Source: Gordionus sp. m RMFG-2023 (taxonomy: Eukaryota > Nematomorpha > Gordioida > Chordodea > Parachordodidae). From it: a stretch of DNA of 64,000 nucleotides. Below the pieces are notes generated by a model that saw only the letters and a list, made by a program, of their open reading frames with translations, was not told where the DNA came from and made no database searches. This document shows, one piece after another, positions 14,000-28,600 of the stretch. The translations under genes and the position numbers were made by a program. How positions within the stretch are numbered: position 1 is the first letter of the stretch; each line of letters begins with the position of its first letter. The DNA lies in the NCBI RefSeq assembly GCF_954871325.1, contig NC_088777.1, positions 53,606,703 through 53,670,702 of the forward strand, read 5' to 3'.

Positions 14000-16900
14000 A
14001 TGAGATAAAAACTATTCGAAATATTTGTAAATTTTATAATAATTTAACGTTTAAATTAGCAAAAGAATGCTAAAAGAAATTTGACATAATTTTTTTTTTT
14101 TAAAAAATGATTTAATTTCAAATTTTAATTTTTCAAAAATTATTCTTTAAAAAATTCCATAATTTAAATTTAATCTTAATTATTTTTTAAAAAATCAATT
14201 TTAATCAATTTAAAAACTTAATTATTTTTAAAACCAATTTTAATCAATTAAAACCAATTATTTTTAAAATCAATTTTAAAATCAATTTTAAAATCAATTC
14301 GCGTGAAAGCAAGAAATAGATGAATTTAGGAGTAAAATGACCTCCTCAAAAAATTAAATAAATAATAAATAGAAAATAGATAGAATCGATATAAAATTAG
14401 TAATCTATAATAACTACTCAATATATCAGTTCTAAGTATGATTCGAAGATAATACGTAATTGAAATGAACATTAGCAATAAGATTATATTCTTAAACAAT
14501 TAACACCGAATCATGGCATTAAGAGGATTTATGGGAAAAATTAATGGAGAGGGGGGGGGGCAGTTTTAGGAACGATTGACCAATAAAATTATTTATCCAT
14601 GATCTAAATGACAACTAGCGCATTTAAATATTCATATTCATATTCTATTTTTTTATGTTTTAAATTGGCAAAAATGAGTTTAATAACATTTATATTGATC
14701 CGTGAATCGTCGTTGATTGTTTTGTCACCATTTTGCCACGTGGCAGCGGGTTTAGGAAAGCCCGTGAAAGGAACCACTATTTTAAACGTGTCTCCTTCTT
14801 TGACGACAATATCTTTCAATTTTCCGCACGTGATTTGAGGTTTATCTATCAATCATTCGTAATTTCGAAGTAAACGTATTATATTATTCCAACATTCTGG
14901 GCTTTCTAAAAAGCCTAATCCAGCTTTTTTTTCTTAACTGACCATTTCTTCCTAAGTTAACTTTACTTCGCGTTTCGTGACTCATTTGAATTTTCTAAAA
15001 AAAAGATCGATTAAAATAAAATCACATTACTTGGTTGATCTTGAGCTATGATGCCAGGAGTGAGTCTGCTCGGTTCGCCTATTCCCGCATCATTTTCGGC
15101 ACTAACCCTAAATTCATACTCTTCTCCAGGAGTCAAACCTTCTACGTTGAATGTGAGAGATTCTATCGGATGTCTAAGAATAAATAAATATTCGTTTCAG
15201 AAAAATTGAGTGGCAATTAGGAGGAATGGATTAAATAAACTGTATTTTACCTATTCGCTGGTAGCCAATTATCGTTTCCTTTAGATTTATATTCTACGTG
15301 ATATCCCTTGATTTTGCTACCGCCATCTCTTCGGGGCTTATCCCAACTCAGTTGAACGCTATTTCTCGTTATATTCTCTATCCTTGGAATATTCGGAGCA
15401 TCGGGCGTTACTTTAATATTAAAGTAAACATATGTTTTACAATATAGTTTAAGATTGAAATATTTTGGTAATCATTACCTATACGTTCACGCGTTATTAC
15501 GGTTTCCGTTGGGCGTGAGGGCTTTCCAGCCCCTCCCTCGTTAACAGCTTTAACCCTAAATTCGTATTCCGTGTCTTCGTCCAAGCCCTTAGCGATGTAA
15601 TTTGTGCTCGGGAGAGGTTCGGTGTTACAAGGCACCCAGTCCTTTTGTCTCTTTTGACGCTTTTCAATTAGGTAACCTGAGAGAGAAAAAATTAAATAAA
15701 TAATATAATCATCGTCGTAAATATTCTAGAAGTGTGTTCAGCGCGAACCTTGTATGGGATTTCCTCCATCCAATTTAGGCTTTTCCCACGACAAAGATAC
15801 GTGAGACGGTCCGTAGTCAACAACATCCGGTTGGGAAGGTGCCTCCGGTTTTTCTATAATTATACAAGTTATATTCGTTTCGAAGAAGATTCTTAAATTA
15901 CCGAAAGAATTTTTGGCGGTGACTGATGATCCCTCCAACGGTTCGCTAGTACCATATATATTTTCGGCCTTAACTCTGAATTTATAAGATACGCCTTCTT
16001 CCAAATCATCTACCTTAAATTTGGTTCCGCTTACAATGCCAGGAACCTTCTTCCATTGTCCATCTTCTAGTTTTTCGACCACGTAACCTATCAAATCAAT
16101 ATTCAATTTATATATATAAATAATATTTTTTTTATTAATAACCAGTTATTTCAGAGCCATCCAATTCTTCTGGAGGATTCCAGGATAATACTATTGATTT
16201 AGCGCTAACATCTTCATATTTAAGGGGACCAACTGGTTCATTGGGAGGACCTTTATCATGAAACGTCGAATCATATAAATATTCATTTTTAAAGAGTTTA
16301 TAATTTTACCTAAAATGACGACTTTTAGATCGGCTGTATCGGATCCTACTGGATTCGATATTTTGATTGTATATTTACCGGCATCAGATTTCTGAGCGGC
16401 TGGTATCTTTAAAGTGATAGTATCGTTAGTAGATTCTAACTCTAGCTTGGGGCCGGATGACAATAAACGGTCGTTTTTCTCCCATTGAACCGTAGGTGTA
16501 GGAGAACCAGACATCGGGATGCTTATATTCAGAGGATTTCCTTCGCGAATCCTGATTTCTCGCCCATATATGTGGTCCAAATGTAGTTTTGGATATTCTA
16601 AAAAAGCGTATAAAATTTTTTTTATTTGATTATTAGTTAAATGTCGAGTAGACGCTATCATTAAGTATATAAAACCTATTTCCGGTTTGGCGGCAATTTT
16701 AGCGGATGTTTGGCTCGGATCGCTCGCGCCTTCTTTATTAACGGCTTTTACTCTGTACTCATATACGTGTTCTTCGGCTACCCCTTCATCGTCATAATTT
16801 TGATCCTATATCAAGAAGAAAAAAAAAACAAATTACAACAGCAATAAAATATACATAAACTCTACAACAAATTTATATCTATTTCATAGTACTAGATATA

Positions 16901-19900
16901 GCAGTATGGGGGAACTTACTTCTACAAAGAAAATTAACACAACATTTAGCCAATTTTGAAAAAAAATTTTGTTATTATTTTCCAATCTTTTAAAATATAA
17001 ATATTTTGTATCGCGTTTTTATATATTTTTTGATGCAAAATATTGAAATAAATTAGCACAATTATTCTTTTTGATTCGCAAAAATGCAACTTAGAAATTT
17101 TTTTTACAGTTATTTCGTTGCATCCGTGGTGGGTGTTGTTAAATGGTTCTCTTCAGCCGATTCTTAAAAAACGGCTAAACCCCAGTAATTATATATTAAG
17201 ATTAAGTAATATAAAATATAGGTCTTGATTTTGACATTGGGAGATCAAAAAAAATCTAGTGGTGGAATGAGGCTGTAAAGACTGCCATAAAAGACAAGAA
17301 AGCACTGCGCATACATTTTTCCTCATATTAAGAAATTTTTAAAATGTATTTTTTTAAAATACTTTTATAGGGGATTTGTTAAGCTTAACCCAGCGTCCAC
17401 TTTTAATATCTCTTCTTTCGACAAGGTAGCCAAGTATAGGAGAACCTCCATCATCGTGTGGTTTATCCCATCTTATAGATATTTTATCTCTATCTTGTGT
17501 TACGGCTTCAGGTTTTCCTGGAGGATCAGGAACATCTGTATTATATAAAATGCAACATAAAATATTTATAAAAGAGTTTTTAAAAAAGAAAAATAAATTA
17601 CCATATGGGTTTTTGGCAACGATGCTACCAGTGGTAAGCAAAGGCTCGGATATTCCGTTAACATTTTCAGCCATGACTCTAAATTCGTATTTTTTGCCTT
17701 CAGCTAATCTAGGAACCGTGAATGTATTTCCGGTAACATTGTGAGAAACAGGCGACCATGTTCCCTTTTCCAGATCTTTTTTCTCAACGATATAATTTCT
17801 ATATACGAATAATGATTTATAATTGGATCGAAAAAAAAAACTAACGTTATTGGCATCCCTCCATCATCCTTAGGGGGCTTCCATGTCAATTTGCAACTTT
17901 CTTTAGTAATATCGGAAACTTTCAAAGGTCCTTCCGGTAGCGATGGTTTATCCAAAATTTCTAGTCTTATGGTTTTAGAATCAAAACCATGTGGATTGGT
18001 TAATTTAAGCGTACAGGGTCCGGAATCCGCCCTCACGGCGTTTCTTATAATTAAATTAATCTCGCTTTTATTGTGCGTGATCGATATTCTATCATTGGGT
18101 GATAGATCTTTACCTGTCATAAATGTAGACAATTTAGAAAAACATTATTAAAACGATATTTACTATCGATGGACCAAATAACATCTGGTTCAGGGGCAGC
18201 CTGGTAAGTGACCACGAAATCAACATTGTGACCGGCTTTAACTTTAACATCTTTCATGGGACCAATTTTTGGCGGCATAAATCTTGACTTCGCGGTAATT
18301 AATCCGGTGGATTCACTCGCTTCCCCCAATCCCGCTGCATTTACGGGTACCACCCTAAATTCATACTCGTTTCCCTCCACTAGATTTGTTACTTTTCCTG
18401 TATTTTTACCGCCAGGAATTTCGGAGGCGGGCGTCCAATGAGTAGATAACTTTTCTTTCTTTTCTATAATGTATTTCTGAATCGGAGAGCCGCCATCATC
18501 TTCTGGAGGGCTCCATTTAACTTCAGCAAAATTACTTCCCCAATCAACTAATTCGACATCTTCCGGTGCAGAAGATTTCTCTGTAAAATTAATTTTTAAA
18601 ATGAATAAACGAGAATCGTCAGCTTTTATTATACCATATGGATTTTTGGCTATAATCGATTTTGTCGTTTCTAGGGGAGCAGATTGTCCACTATCATTGA
18701 TAGCTTTTACTCTAAATTTGTATTCCCGACCTTTAGCTAATTTTGGAACCTAAGTAAATTTAAATTGTGATGAAAGCCATTTTATAAAAAAAAACCTTAA
18801 ATTTAGTGTCTGTAGTTTCGGCAACAGGTACCCACGATCCTCTATGCATATCCATCTTCTCTACGAGATAACCAGTTATATCCGATCCACCATCATCCTT
18901 AGGAGGTTTCCATTTTAGCGTTGCGCTATCTTCCGTCACTCCAGTTACTTCCAATGGCCCCTCGGGAGTTGAAGGTACATCTAGGGTAATATTAATTAAT
19001 ATTATAAATATAGAACAATAAAAAAAAATAAGTTACTCTATAATTACCTAAAACGGTAACTTTGCATGACGCAGATACAGTACCAACATTATTAAGTAAG
19101 GTTAAAGCGTATTTCCCCCCATCCGTCTTTTGAGCATTTGGCAATACAATAGTGGTATATGTGTCAGTATATTCTATACTATATTCGGATCCAGGTTCCT
19201 TGCCATTAACGGTCCAAATGGCATCAGGGGTAGGCTCCCCACTTATAGGAACTTTTATTACAAGAGTATCCCCGGCATTTACCTTAACATCCTCAAGGTA
19301 GGCTTCATCGATGTAGGGCATAACTGTGAATAAAATATTTTGACGATATATACATTAACAATAAAAAACTAAATACCGAATCTAGACTTTGCAATAATTG
19401 TTCGTGATGGGTCACTTGGTTGACCGTCCCCTCCTTTATTCACGGCTTTGACTCTGAATTGATAACTATCTCCGTGATTTAAATTATCGACAGTCAATCT
19501 AGTGATATCAGGTGGTATAGCAGTGAGTATCTTATTTTGCGGTGACGGAAATACAATGTCGTTGATTGACACCGGGGACCATGGAATACTGGAAATCATG
19601 GCAGGATCAACATATGAAACGTCTCGCATTTCGATAACGTATCCAGTTATAGGGGAACCGCCATCTTTTCTGGGTGGTTCCCAAGACATTTCAACTTTGT
19701 TTTTATCCCAATCCAAAATCTCGGGAGTTCCGGGCTTATCAGGCGTATCAAACGGATTTTTCGCGACGATCGTATCGCGAGTTGAGAGCGGTTCACTCTC
19801 GCCCATTTTATTTACCGCTTTAATCCTGAATTTGTATTCGTGATCTTTAGATAATTTTCCAACATCAAATTCGCATTCATCAGCAGGAGTCGTTCCTACT

Positions 19901-22589
19901 TCCTCCCAAAATCCATTAGCCAAATCCATTTTTTCGACTATATAATTATTTAAATTGCAACCACCTTCGTCTTTAGGTGGTTTCCAGCTTAGGGTGCAAC
20001 CCTCGGCAGTCAAATCAGACACTTTTAATGGGCCAGTTGGAGCTGATGGCTTATCTGTTTTAAAAATTTATAATTAAAAATATATTTATTATATAGGTTT
20101 TGTTCTTTATATAATAATTAACATATAGACGCATACCTAAAACAATAACATTACAAGTCGCTGTATCTTTCCCTGAATCATTTTTCAAAGTTAAACACCA
20201 TTTACCAGCATCCCCCCTCTCTGCTTCCCATATGATAATGGTCGTGTCTTTTTCCGTATTTTTAACAGATGTTCTGCCATCTGTTTTTAATTCCTTTATA
20301 AAGATTATGTAAACAAACATATGTTTAAAAGGAATTATAAAACTTGATCATCACGTGTCCAGATTACGTCAGGAGTTGGTTCCCCACTTATTGGAATGAT
20401 AAATTCTATTTTTTGCCCAGCTTTAACTCTTAAATCTTGCAAAGCAAATGGTCCAATTTTAGGAGCAGCTATTAGTTATATAAAATAAAATTAATTAATA
20501 TGACAAATGTATTCATTACTAACCATATCTATCTTTTGATAGATGTTTAGCGGTTGGTATACTAGCTTCTCCTGGGCCGGCTTTGTTAACGGCCACCACC
20601 CGAAATTGATATTCTCCACCTTCGTCCAAATTATTGAGGGTAAAATTAATGGTGGGCTCAGATGTGGCGGGAATTTCTGCCACCTTGGCGAAATCTCCTA
20701 CTCCCTTTCCTTCCTTGGCTTCAATTACGTAACTTGTTATCGGGGAACCACCATCGCTTAAAGGCGCATCCCAGCATAAATCCACTCTATTCTTATCCCA
20801 GTCTGTTATTTTTGGCTGTGATGGTGCTGTAGGTGCAGCTATTTTTATCATAATATATATAATTCTCATTTTCATAATTAATTCAACGATAGAAATGATA
20901 CTCCAAAGTAGATGTATACATTATATACATATATTTATTACTGAATGGTGGTTTGGCAGTAACGATGGATGATGAAGGGCTGGGTTCACTTGGACCAGCG
21001 GCATTTACAGCAACCACGCGATACTCGTAATCACGATTAGGAGTCACTGTGTCGTCATTAAAATTAGTATCCTAATAATAATAAAAAACGTTTGCATAAT
21101 CCCACAAATAAAATTATAGATATATATATACCTTAATTAATTGAGGATTGACTTTGACCCATCTACCCGTTTTGCAGTCTTTTCTCTCGACATCGTATCC
21201 TTTGATTGGCGAGCCTCCATCATTTCTAGGTTTATCCCAAGAGATGGCAATGTTATTAAAATCCTGATCTTCGATTATGGGTTGGGAAGGAGGTTGCGAC
21301 TTATCTAAGCAATTAAAATAGTAATGAATAATAAGTTGCAATCATATTTTATAGTTTACCGTAGGGATTTTTAGCTTTTATAGACTCGGTACATTCGAGC
21401 GGTTTTGACAATCCGTAAATATTTTCGGCCATAACTCGAAATTTGTAATTATGGCCTTCGATTAATTTCGGGACCGTGAATTTTGTTCCATCTACAAAGC
21501 TACTAACCGGAACCCAATTACCCGCCTTTTCGTCGAATTTTTCGACCGTGTAGTTACTAAAAAATAATTTTTTTTAAATAATAAATGCGATGTGTCAATT
21601 CCGATATCTTTTTTTTTAAGTACTCTATATCCGCTCCTCCATTATCCTCGGGTGGTTTCCAATTCAAAGTTGCGCTATCTTTCGTTACATCGCTGATTTG
21701 CAGAGGACCTTTAGGCGGAGAAGGAACATCTGCATTTAAATGAAACAATATATGACTCTCAGTAGAAAGATATTAGGGTGAGTAACGTACCTAACACGAT
21801 TACGTTTATTGTATGAGTGTCCGTGCCAGTTGGATTACTGAGCGTCAACGTATAGGGACCGGTATCCTCGCGCTTAGCGTTCTCGACATTTAATATCGTA
21901 TTTTTGGTAGTATTATCGATACTCACTCTTGGATCGGATTTATTTATCGGTATCGATTCCCTAGTCCAAACAACCGTTGGCGCAGACTCCCCGACAAATG
22001 GTACATTCAATTTAAAGGTTTGGCCAGCTTTGACCTTTATATCCTGCATAGCGGATCGGTCAATCTTTGGTGCAACTAATTTGACATTATTAGATTATAT
22101 TTTTGCAATTAAAATGTCGTTAAACGACCGAGATAATTTATCTTATATCAGAGATCGGGCAGGTCAGCATCGAAACCCTCAGCCCAGGTAAGCAAGGGAG
22201 TCAAACTCGGGTGGTCATTTTTGTCAAAATACGCGTAATTGACAAAGAAAAGTTATTTGAACAGTTAATTTATAATATAAAATTTTGTTAGGATAATTGA
22301 AAGGTTTAAATGTGTAAAAAGGTAATTGAAAGGCAAATCAAATGACGATTATATATAATAATTTATTTGATGGGTATGCAATTTTTAGTAATATAAATAG
22401 TGAGATCTAAAATGTAATAATTCAAGATTATGAAGGAAGGAAAAGAGTTTTTATAATTTTTTAACTTTATATTTTTACGTTTCAGTTTTATTTTATGTTG
22501 TGTTTTAGAAAATGATTTTGACTAACTATATGTATGTATATTTTTTAATAAAATTAAATTTTTCATCTCCAATTCTTGATCAAGAATGA

Positions 22590-22673
<84 letters not shown>

Positions 22674-25600
22674 GAACCGATTTTTCAAAATGCCTAACTC
22701 GATACTTTAGGCAGAAATATATTGCTTAAGTCTCGAGATTTTGATAATATGTATCTAAAACCTCTGTTCCTTCTGGAAGCAAAATCTTCAGGCTTGCGTA
22801 ATATTTTTCTGGATAAAATTTTAGCAGACATCCCAATCATCAAAATATTTAAGGAAGAAATGAGCTATAGATATTTACTAGAGATTATACATCAAAAACT
22901 TTATCAGGATCAAGAATAATTTCCATAAAATTGTCCAGACCGAACAGTAAATTGTGAATATTGAAAAAAATCACGGGCAAAACATTTCGCTTAAATCAAG
23001 ACTTTGTATGTTTAAACTGCCCTACTCCGTTAATACTTTCTAAGATAATTTATCGATCCAGATAAATTAAAAATGCATGCACTTATAATAACCACGTATA
23101 TTTTATATATACATATCGTATATCAATAATATTTTACGAAATTTGGGCTTAACGATTATAGGAACCGTGGCTTCGCTAGGCTTACTCTCGCCGGCTTTAT
23201 TCACGGCTTTTACTCTAAACTGGTATTCATGATTTTCCGACAGGTTAGGGACCGTAGCTTGCGTATTATCCCCAGAAATGTCTATAGCAGGAATCCATAA
23301 ACCCGTTGCATTATCCTATTTGTTGTAGTTGTGTATTTTATATATATATGTATATGTCAATCAAATAATGTTTTAAAATGTAGATTTCGTAAGATTTTAT
23401 ATTTGATTTTATACAAATATCACGTGACAATCTTATATAAGTTATGTGGGTCGTATATCAAAATGTCGATCAATTCAGAATTTTATTTTGTCTCGGGGAT
23501 TTTTTTTTAAAAAATAAATTATTAGGATTTTTTGGTTTTCCATATGTTTTTCTTTATTAAATGACATTTTGGCCACGTGATTCATTACTTTTATATGATT
23601 GTGCTTTTGATAAGAAGAATATTGGAAATAAAAGACATTTTTTGCATTGCGACTGCGCATAATCATTATAAAGGAATGATTTTTAAAAATAAATTGATTT
23701 CCAATACTTTTTTTTCGATGATATATTTTTCAATAGGTGCTCCGCCATCTTTAGCCGGAGGATCCCATTTTAGAACGACTCTATCTTTATCGTAATCCAC
23801 TACCTCGACGTTAGTGGGAGGAGAAGATTCGTCTATATAACAAATTTGAAAAAAATAAAATATATGTAAAATAAAGGAACAATTTCGTCATAATTACCAT
23901 ATGGATTCTTGGCGATAATCTCCTTTTCCGTTATTAAGGGTTTAGATTCACCCTGACTGTTAACTGCTTTTACCCTGAATTTATATTTTTTCCCTTCGAT
24001 CAATTTGGGAACCTATAAGTAGAGTTTATATAAAATAATCGATTATAAACGAAATAATATTAATACCTTGAAGGACGTATCTTGCGTATCGGCTACGTGT
24101 GTCCAATTATCGCGCGAAACGTCGTATTTTTCAATGGCGTAATTTTCTACTGGGCATCCTCCATCATCGGCAGGAGGCTTCCAAGATAACTGAGCACTTT
24201 CCTTGGTAATTTTTGAAACGTTTAGAGGGCCCTCGGGCTCAGACGGCTTGTCTTTAATGATCAAAATAAGTTATTCGATTACTCAAAAAAAGATTTTACC
24301 TATGACTGTCACGTTACAGGAACCGGAAGTGGTTCCGGAAGTATTCGTGAGAGTTAGGGTAAATCTTCCGCTATCCGATCTTTTCGAATCTCCAATGATT
24401 ATAAACGTAAAGTTCGGTTTATTCTCTATCGATGTTCTGTCTTTAGGGACCACCACCTAATTTAACACGCGAATCAATTAGGGTTATTTTAATATAAAAT
24501 AAATTTTAATTATTAACTTTGTCATTTATTTTCCACTCAACATCTGGAGGAGGTTCGCCCTGCATAGGCACCTTAATTTCGATAGGCGTACCAGCTTTCA
24601 CTTTCAGATCTTGCAAAGCGAGCTTATCCAGTTTGGGGGCGACTAATTTATCGATAATAAATATAATATATTTGTTGTGCGGATAAAAAAAAATATTCCG
24701 CTTACGAAATCGCGGTTTGGCGATTATAGCTCTTGAAGGATCGCTGGGTTGACTTGGGCCCGCTTTGTTGACGGCCTTAACGCGAAACGAATATTCTCCG
24801 CCTTCGAGTAGATTATCGATAGTGGCTTTAGGTTGATTTGGCGGAACTTCCTTAACTTTGACCCACGTACCACTTAAGGGGTCTTTCTTCTCTATCAGGA
24901 AGGCCGTTATTGGCGAACCCCCGTCGTTAAGCGGGGGAGACCATTCTAAATCGACATGGTCCTTATCCCAATCTGTCACCTGCGGTTGCCCGGGCTTATC
25001 TGGTTCGTCTTAATTTAAAAATGTTTTTTAAAAAAAATGTTATTATATTCCAGCTGTTTACATTGTTGGACTTCGTTACTTAGATTAGCAAGAAATGAGG
25101 ACTCGTATAAAATTCTAAGAAATATATTCTAATTTTCACCGAAAGGATTTTTAGCAAGTATGGCCTCTCTAGACGTTAAGGGTTCTGATTGTCCTTGGCG
25201 ATTAACCGCTTTGACTCTGAACTTGTAGGTATGGTTAGGAGTGAGCGTTTCGACCTGTATACGTGTTCATTATGATAATAAATTTATATAATACTTTATT
25301 TTTTGTAAAAAAAATTTATGGTCGAACCGAGAACTCGGTTCCTTTACAATCTCCCGCCAATTCCCATTTCCCGTCTTCCGGATCCATCTTTTCTATCATG
25401 TACCGCTGAATGTCGGATCCGCCATTGTCCTCTGGCTCATCCCAAGTTAACGTACAAGAGGATTTCGTTATATCGGATATCTTTAGGGGACCTTCTGGAG
25501 TGGAGGGTTTATCTAAGTAAATTTTAATAAATTTAGCATTTAAAAGTAGGCTAATCTTTCCAAATATCATTTATATTTTTTTTATACCTAAAACTATAAC

Positions 25601-28600
25601 ATTAATTTCGGCTTGATCTTCCCCGACACTATTTTTTATCGTCAAAACATATTTGCCAGAATCACCCCTTTGCGCGTTTTTCTTCGTTAATTTAGCGATT
25701 TCGGTAGTCTTAATATCGGTCCCAACTCCAGGCACTATTACCTGGCCATTCGAAGTCCATTTTGCTTCCGGAGGAGGTTCGCCAGTAACGGGTAAAGCGA
25801 TTTCTAACGTTTCTCCGGCTTTTATCTTAATATCCTCGATTTTTCTTTTATCGATTTTAGGCGCAACTAAACAAAAAAATTAAAATAAAATAATTTTTCT
25901 CTTATAATTTGAACTGCACATTATGTTAGAAGAGGGGGGTTAAGGGGTTAAGTTTGAGTTAAGGGGTAGGGTTAGAGGTTGTCAGGGGGTTAGGGATATC
26001 CAATAAAATTTAATCTATAGTTAAATTGTATAACCGAAACGGGGTTTAGCCTTCACAACATCGGACGCATCTGACGGTTCACTAGGTCCCGCGTCGTTGA
26101 CAGCCTTGATTCTAAACTGATATTCATCGCCTTCCGTTAGATTAGGCACTTTCGCGCTCGTTTCATTCGATGGGACCTTAATAATTTCGAATAAGGTTTT
26201 TGTCAAATTTTAAAATTTATATCTTTATTTTAAATTGTCCTAACCTCGAGCGCGGGCTCCCAGAAGGAAGAAAACTTGGGTTTTTTCTCGACAATATAAG
26301 ATTGGATAGGATTTCCGCCATCATTATCCGGTGGATTCCAACTCAATTCAACAAAGTCCGTATCCCAATTGTCGATTTTCGGTTTCGTGGGCTTGCCAGG
26401 TTCGTCTAAAAAAAAATCGTTCGATGATATATATAAGTGTTTTTTTGAATTTTTGTTTTTTTCGCCATTTTATGTTTTTTTGTTTTTTACTTACCATATG
26501 GATTTCTAGCTAAAATTTCGGTTTCGTTGGTCAAGGGAGCACTTTCGCCTTCGCTATTTACAGCTTTAACCCTAAATTTATAGATTTTATTGGGGGTCAA
26601 ATTGGAAACGGTAATCCCTTCGTCCGTCGTTTCATCGGCTAATGTCCATTTTCCGGTGGATTTATCGAATTTCTCAATCTGGGATCCCAATCAAATATTT
26701 TAAAAAAAAATTAGATTATAGAAAATAAAAATGTATCATCTTTATATATATATACCCTGTAATTTTCTATATCGCAACCACCGTCATCCTTGGGCTTATT
26801 CCACGATAATTTCGCGGACGTCTTGGTGACATCCGATATTCTCAAAGGACCTTCTGGAACAGAAGGAACATCTTAGATATGTTTTTTTTTTTTTTTAAAA
26901 AACAAACAATTTTATACCATTATCAACGTGTATATATTGTATATTATGTGTTATTATCGCTGTCGCTAAACGACTCGATTTGAGCCTGTTCTTAAATACG
27001 GCTATCTCAATATTTTATCCAGAAATGTATTACGCAAGCCTAAAGATTTTGGTTAGATAATACAAAGGTTAAGACATCTATTAGCAAAATCTTGAGATTT
27101 AGACAACATTCTTTCACCTAAAATACTGAGTTTCCGGTTTTTTTAAAAAAAATTGATTCATATCGAGCCATTTTAACAACACTAGTTTAATATGATTTAT
27201 AAAATTAAAAAAGGAGATATTATAATTATAATTTATCCAACCTAATACTGTAACATGAATCGCGGCTTCATCTTCTCCTGTATCGTTTTTAACTTTTAGA
27301 GTATATTCTCCAGTGTCTCCTCTTTGTACACCTTTCTTCTGCAAGTTCGTAGCTGTGTCAGTATCGTTTTGAGTAAAATCGCGTTTATCTATCGGTTTGC
27401 CTTTCAAAAACCATGTCTTCGGCAAAAAAAAATATAAGAAAAATGTATTAGCAGATTCATCGTAAAAAAAAAATTCTTAGTGTCTTAACGGGTGTAAGAA
27501 TGTGCAAAAAAATATATTAGAATTTTAACAGCAATATTTAGAGAATTTTAGTAGTTCTAAGTCCCGCACCTGGGATTAAAATATCCCAAAACGAGTTTAC
27601 AAACAAAGTCTTTAAGAGATAAAAGGGGGAAACAATTTTATTCTTAGGTACCTTTTCAGGAGGAGGTTCACCCGACACAGGAAGATTTATATCAAGTTTC
27701 TGTCCTGCTTTTAGTGTAATGTCCTTCAATTTCGATTTGTCAATTTTTGGCGCCACTATTTAAAATGAAAAAAAAAATTAGAAAATTTATATAGATCTTT
27801 TAAAATTTGTAATTTAAATGATAAAATATGGGATTTATTTATTTTCTTTTTATTAACCAAATCTAGCTTTAGCGATTTGTGGATTGGATGCATTGCTAGG
27901 TGATCCAGGGCCGGCCAGATTGACAGCCTTAACTCTAAATTCGTAAGTTGTCCCTTCAATCAAGTTAGGAACAGACGCTTCGCATTTATCAGCTGGAACC
28001 TAATTTCACGAAAAATAATAATAATAAAATGTAAATGGGTTAAGTGGATTTTGTATCTAGATTTTGTATCTAGATTTTGTCTACAAACCTCCATAGCCTT
28101 GGACCAGTTAGGGGATCCTTTCTCCTTTTTTTCGATTACGTACGCCGTAACCGGGGCTCCTCCATCTTTCTTTGGAGGGGTCCATTTTATGTCGATCCTA
28201 TTTTTATCCCAATCGGTCACTTGTGGATCACCAGGTGGGTCGGCTTCGTCTGTATAAATTAGGAAAAGAAAATTTATAAAAAAAACCAAATATCAGAGAC
28301 CGACCTGCAGAGGTATACCATTTGTACGACCCGGCCCGGATTTTTTCGATCCGGCCCGGGTTTTTTCGATCCGGCCCGGGTTTTTCGATCCGGCCCGGGT
28401 TTTTTATATTTTTAGGCCCGGTCCGGATTTTTTTTAAAAATATATTATATTTATTTATGATTTTTATAGCATAATGGCGATTTCAAATATTTGGTATTCA
28501 AATATAAAGACCACGTAATCTTGTAATAGTTAACCATTTAATATATTTAATTAGAATCACCATTATATTAGTAGTGTACAATATATATATAAATAATTGT

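Noticed and set aside
10427-14687. Missing Ig or Fn3 domains in the long introns around Ig22
   Set aside because: The exons on each side join in phase and complete the expected Fn3-Fn3-Fn3-Ig-Fn3-Fn3-Ig order, so nothing appears to be missing.
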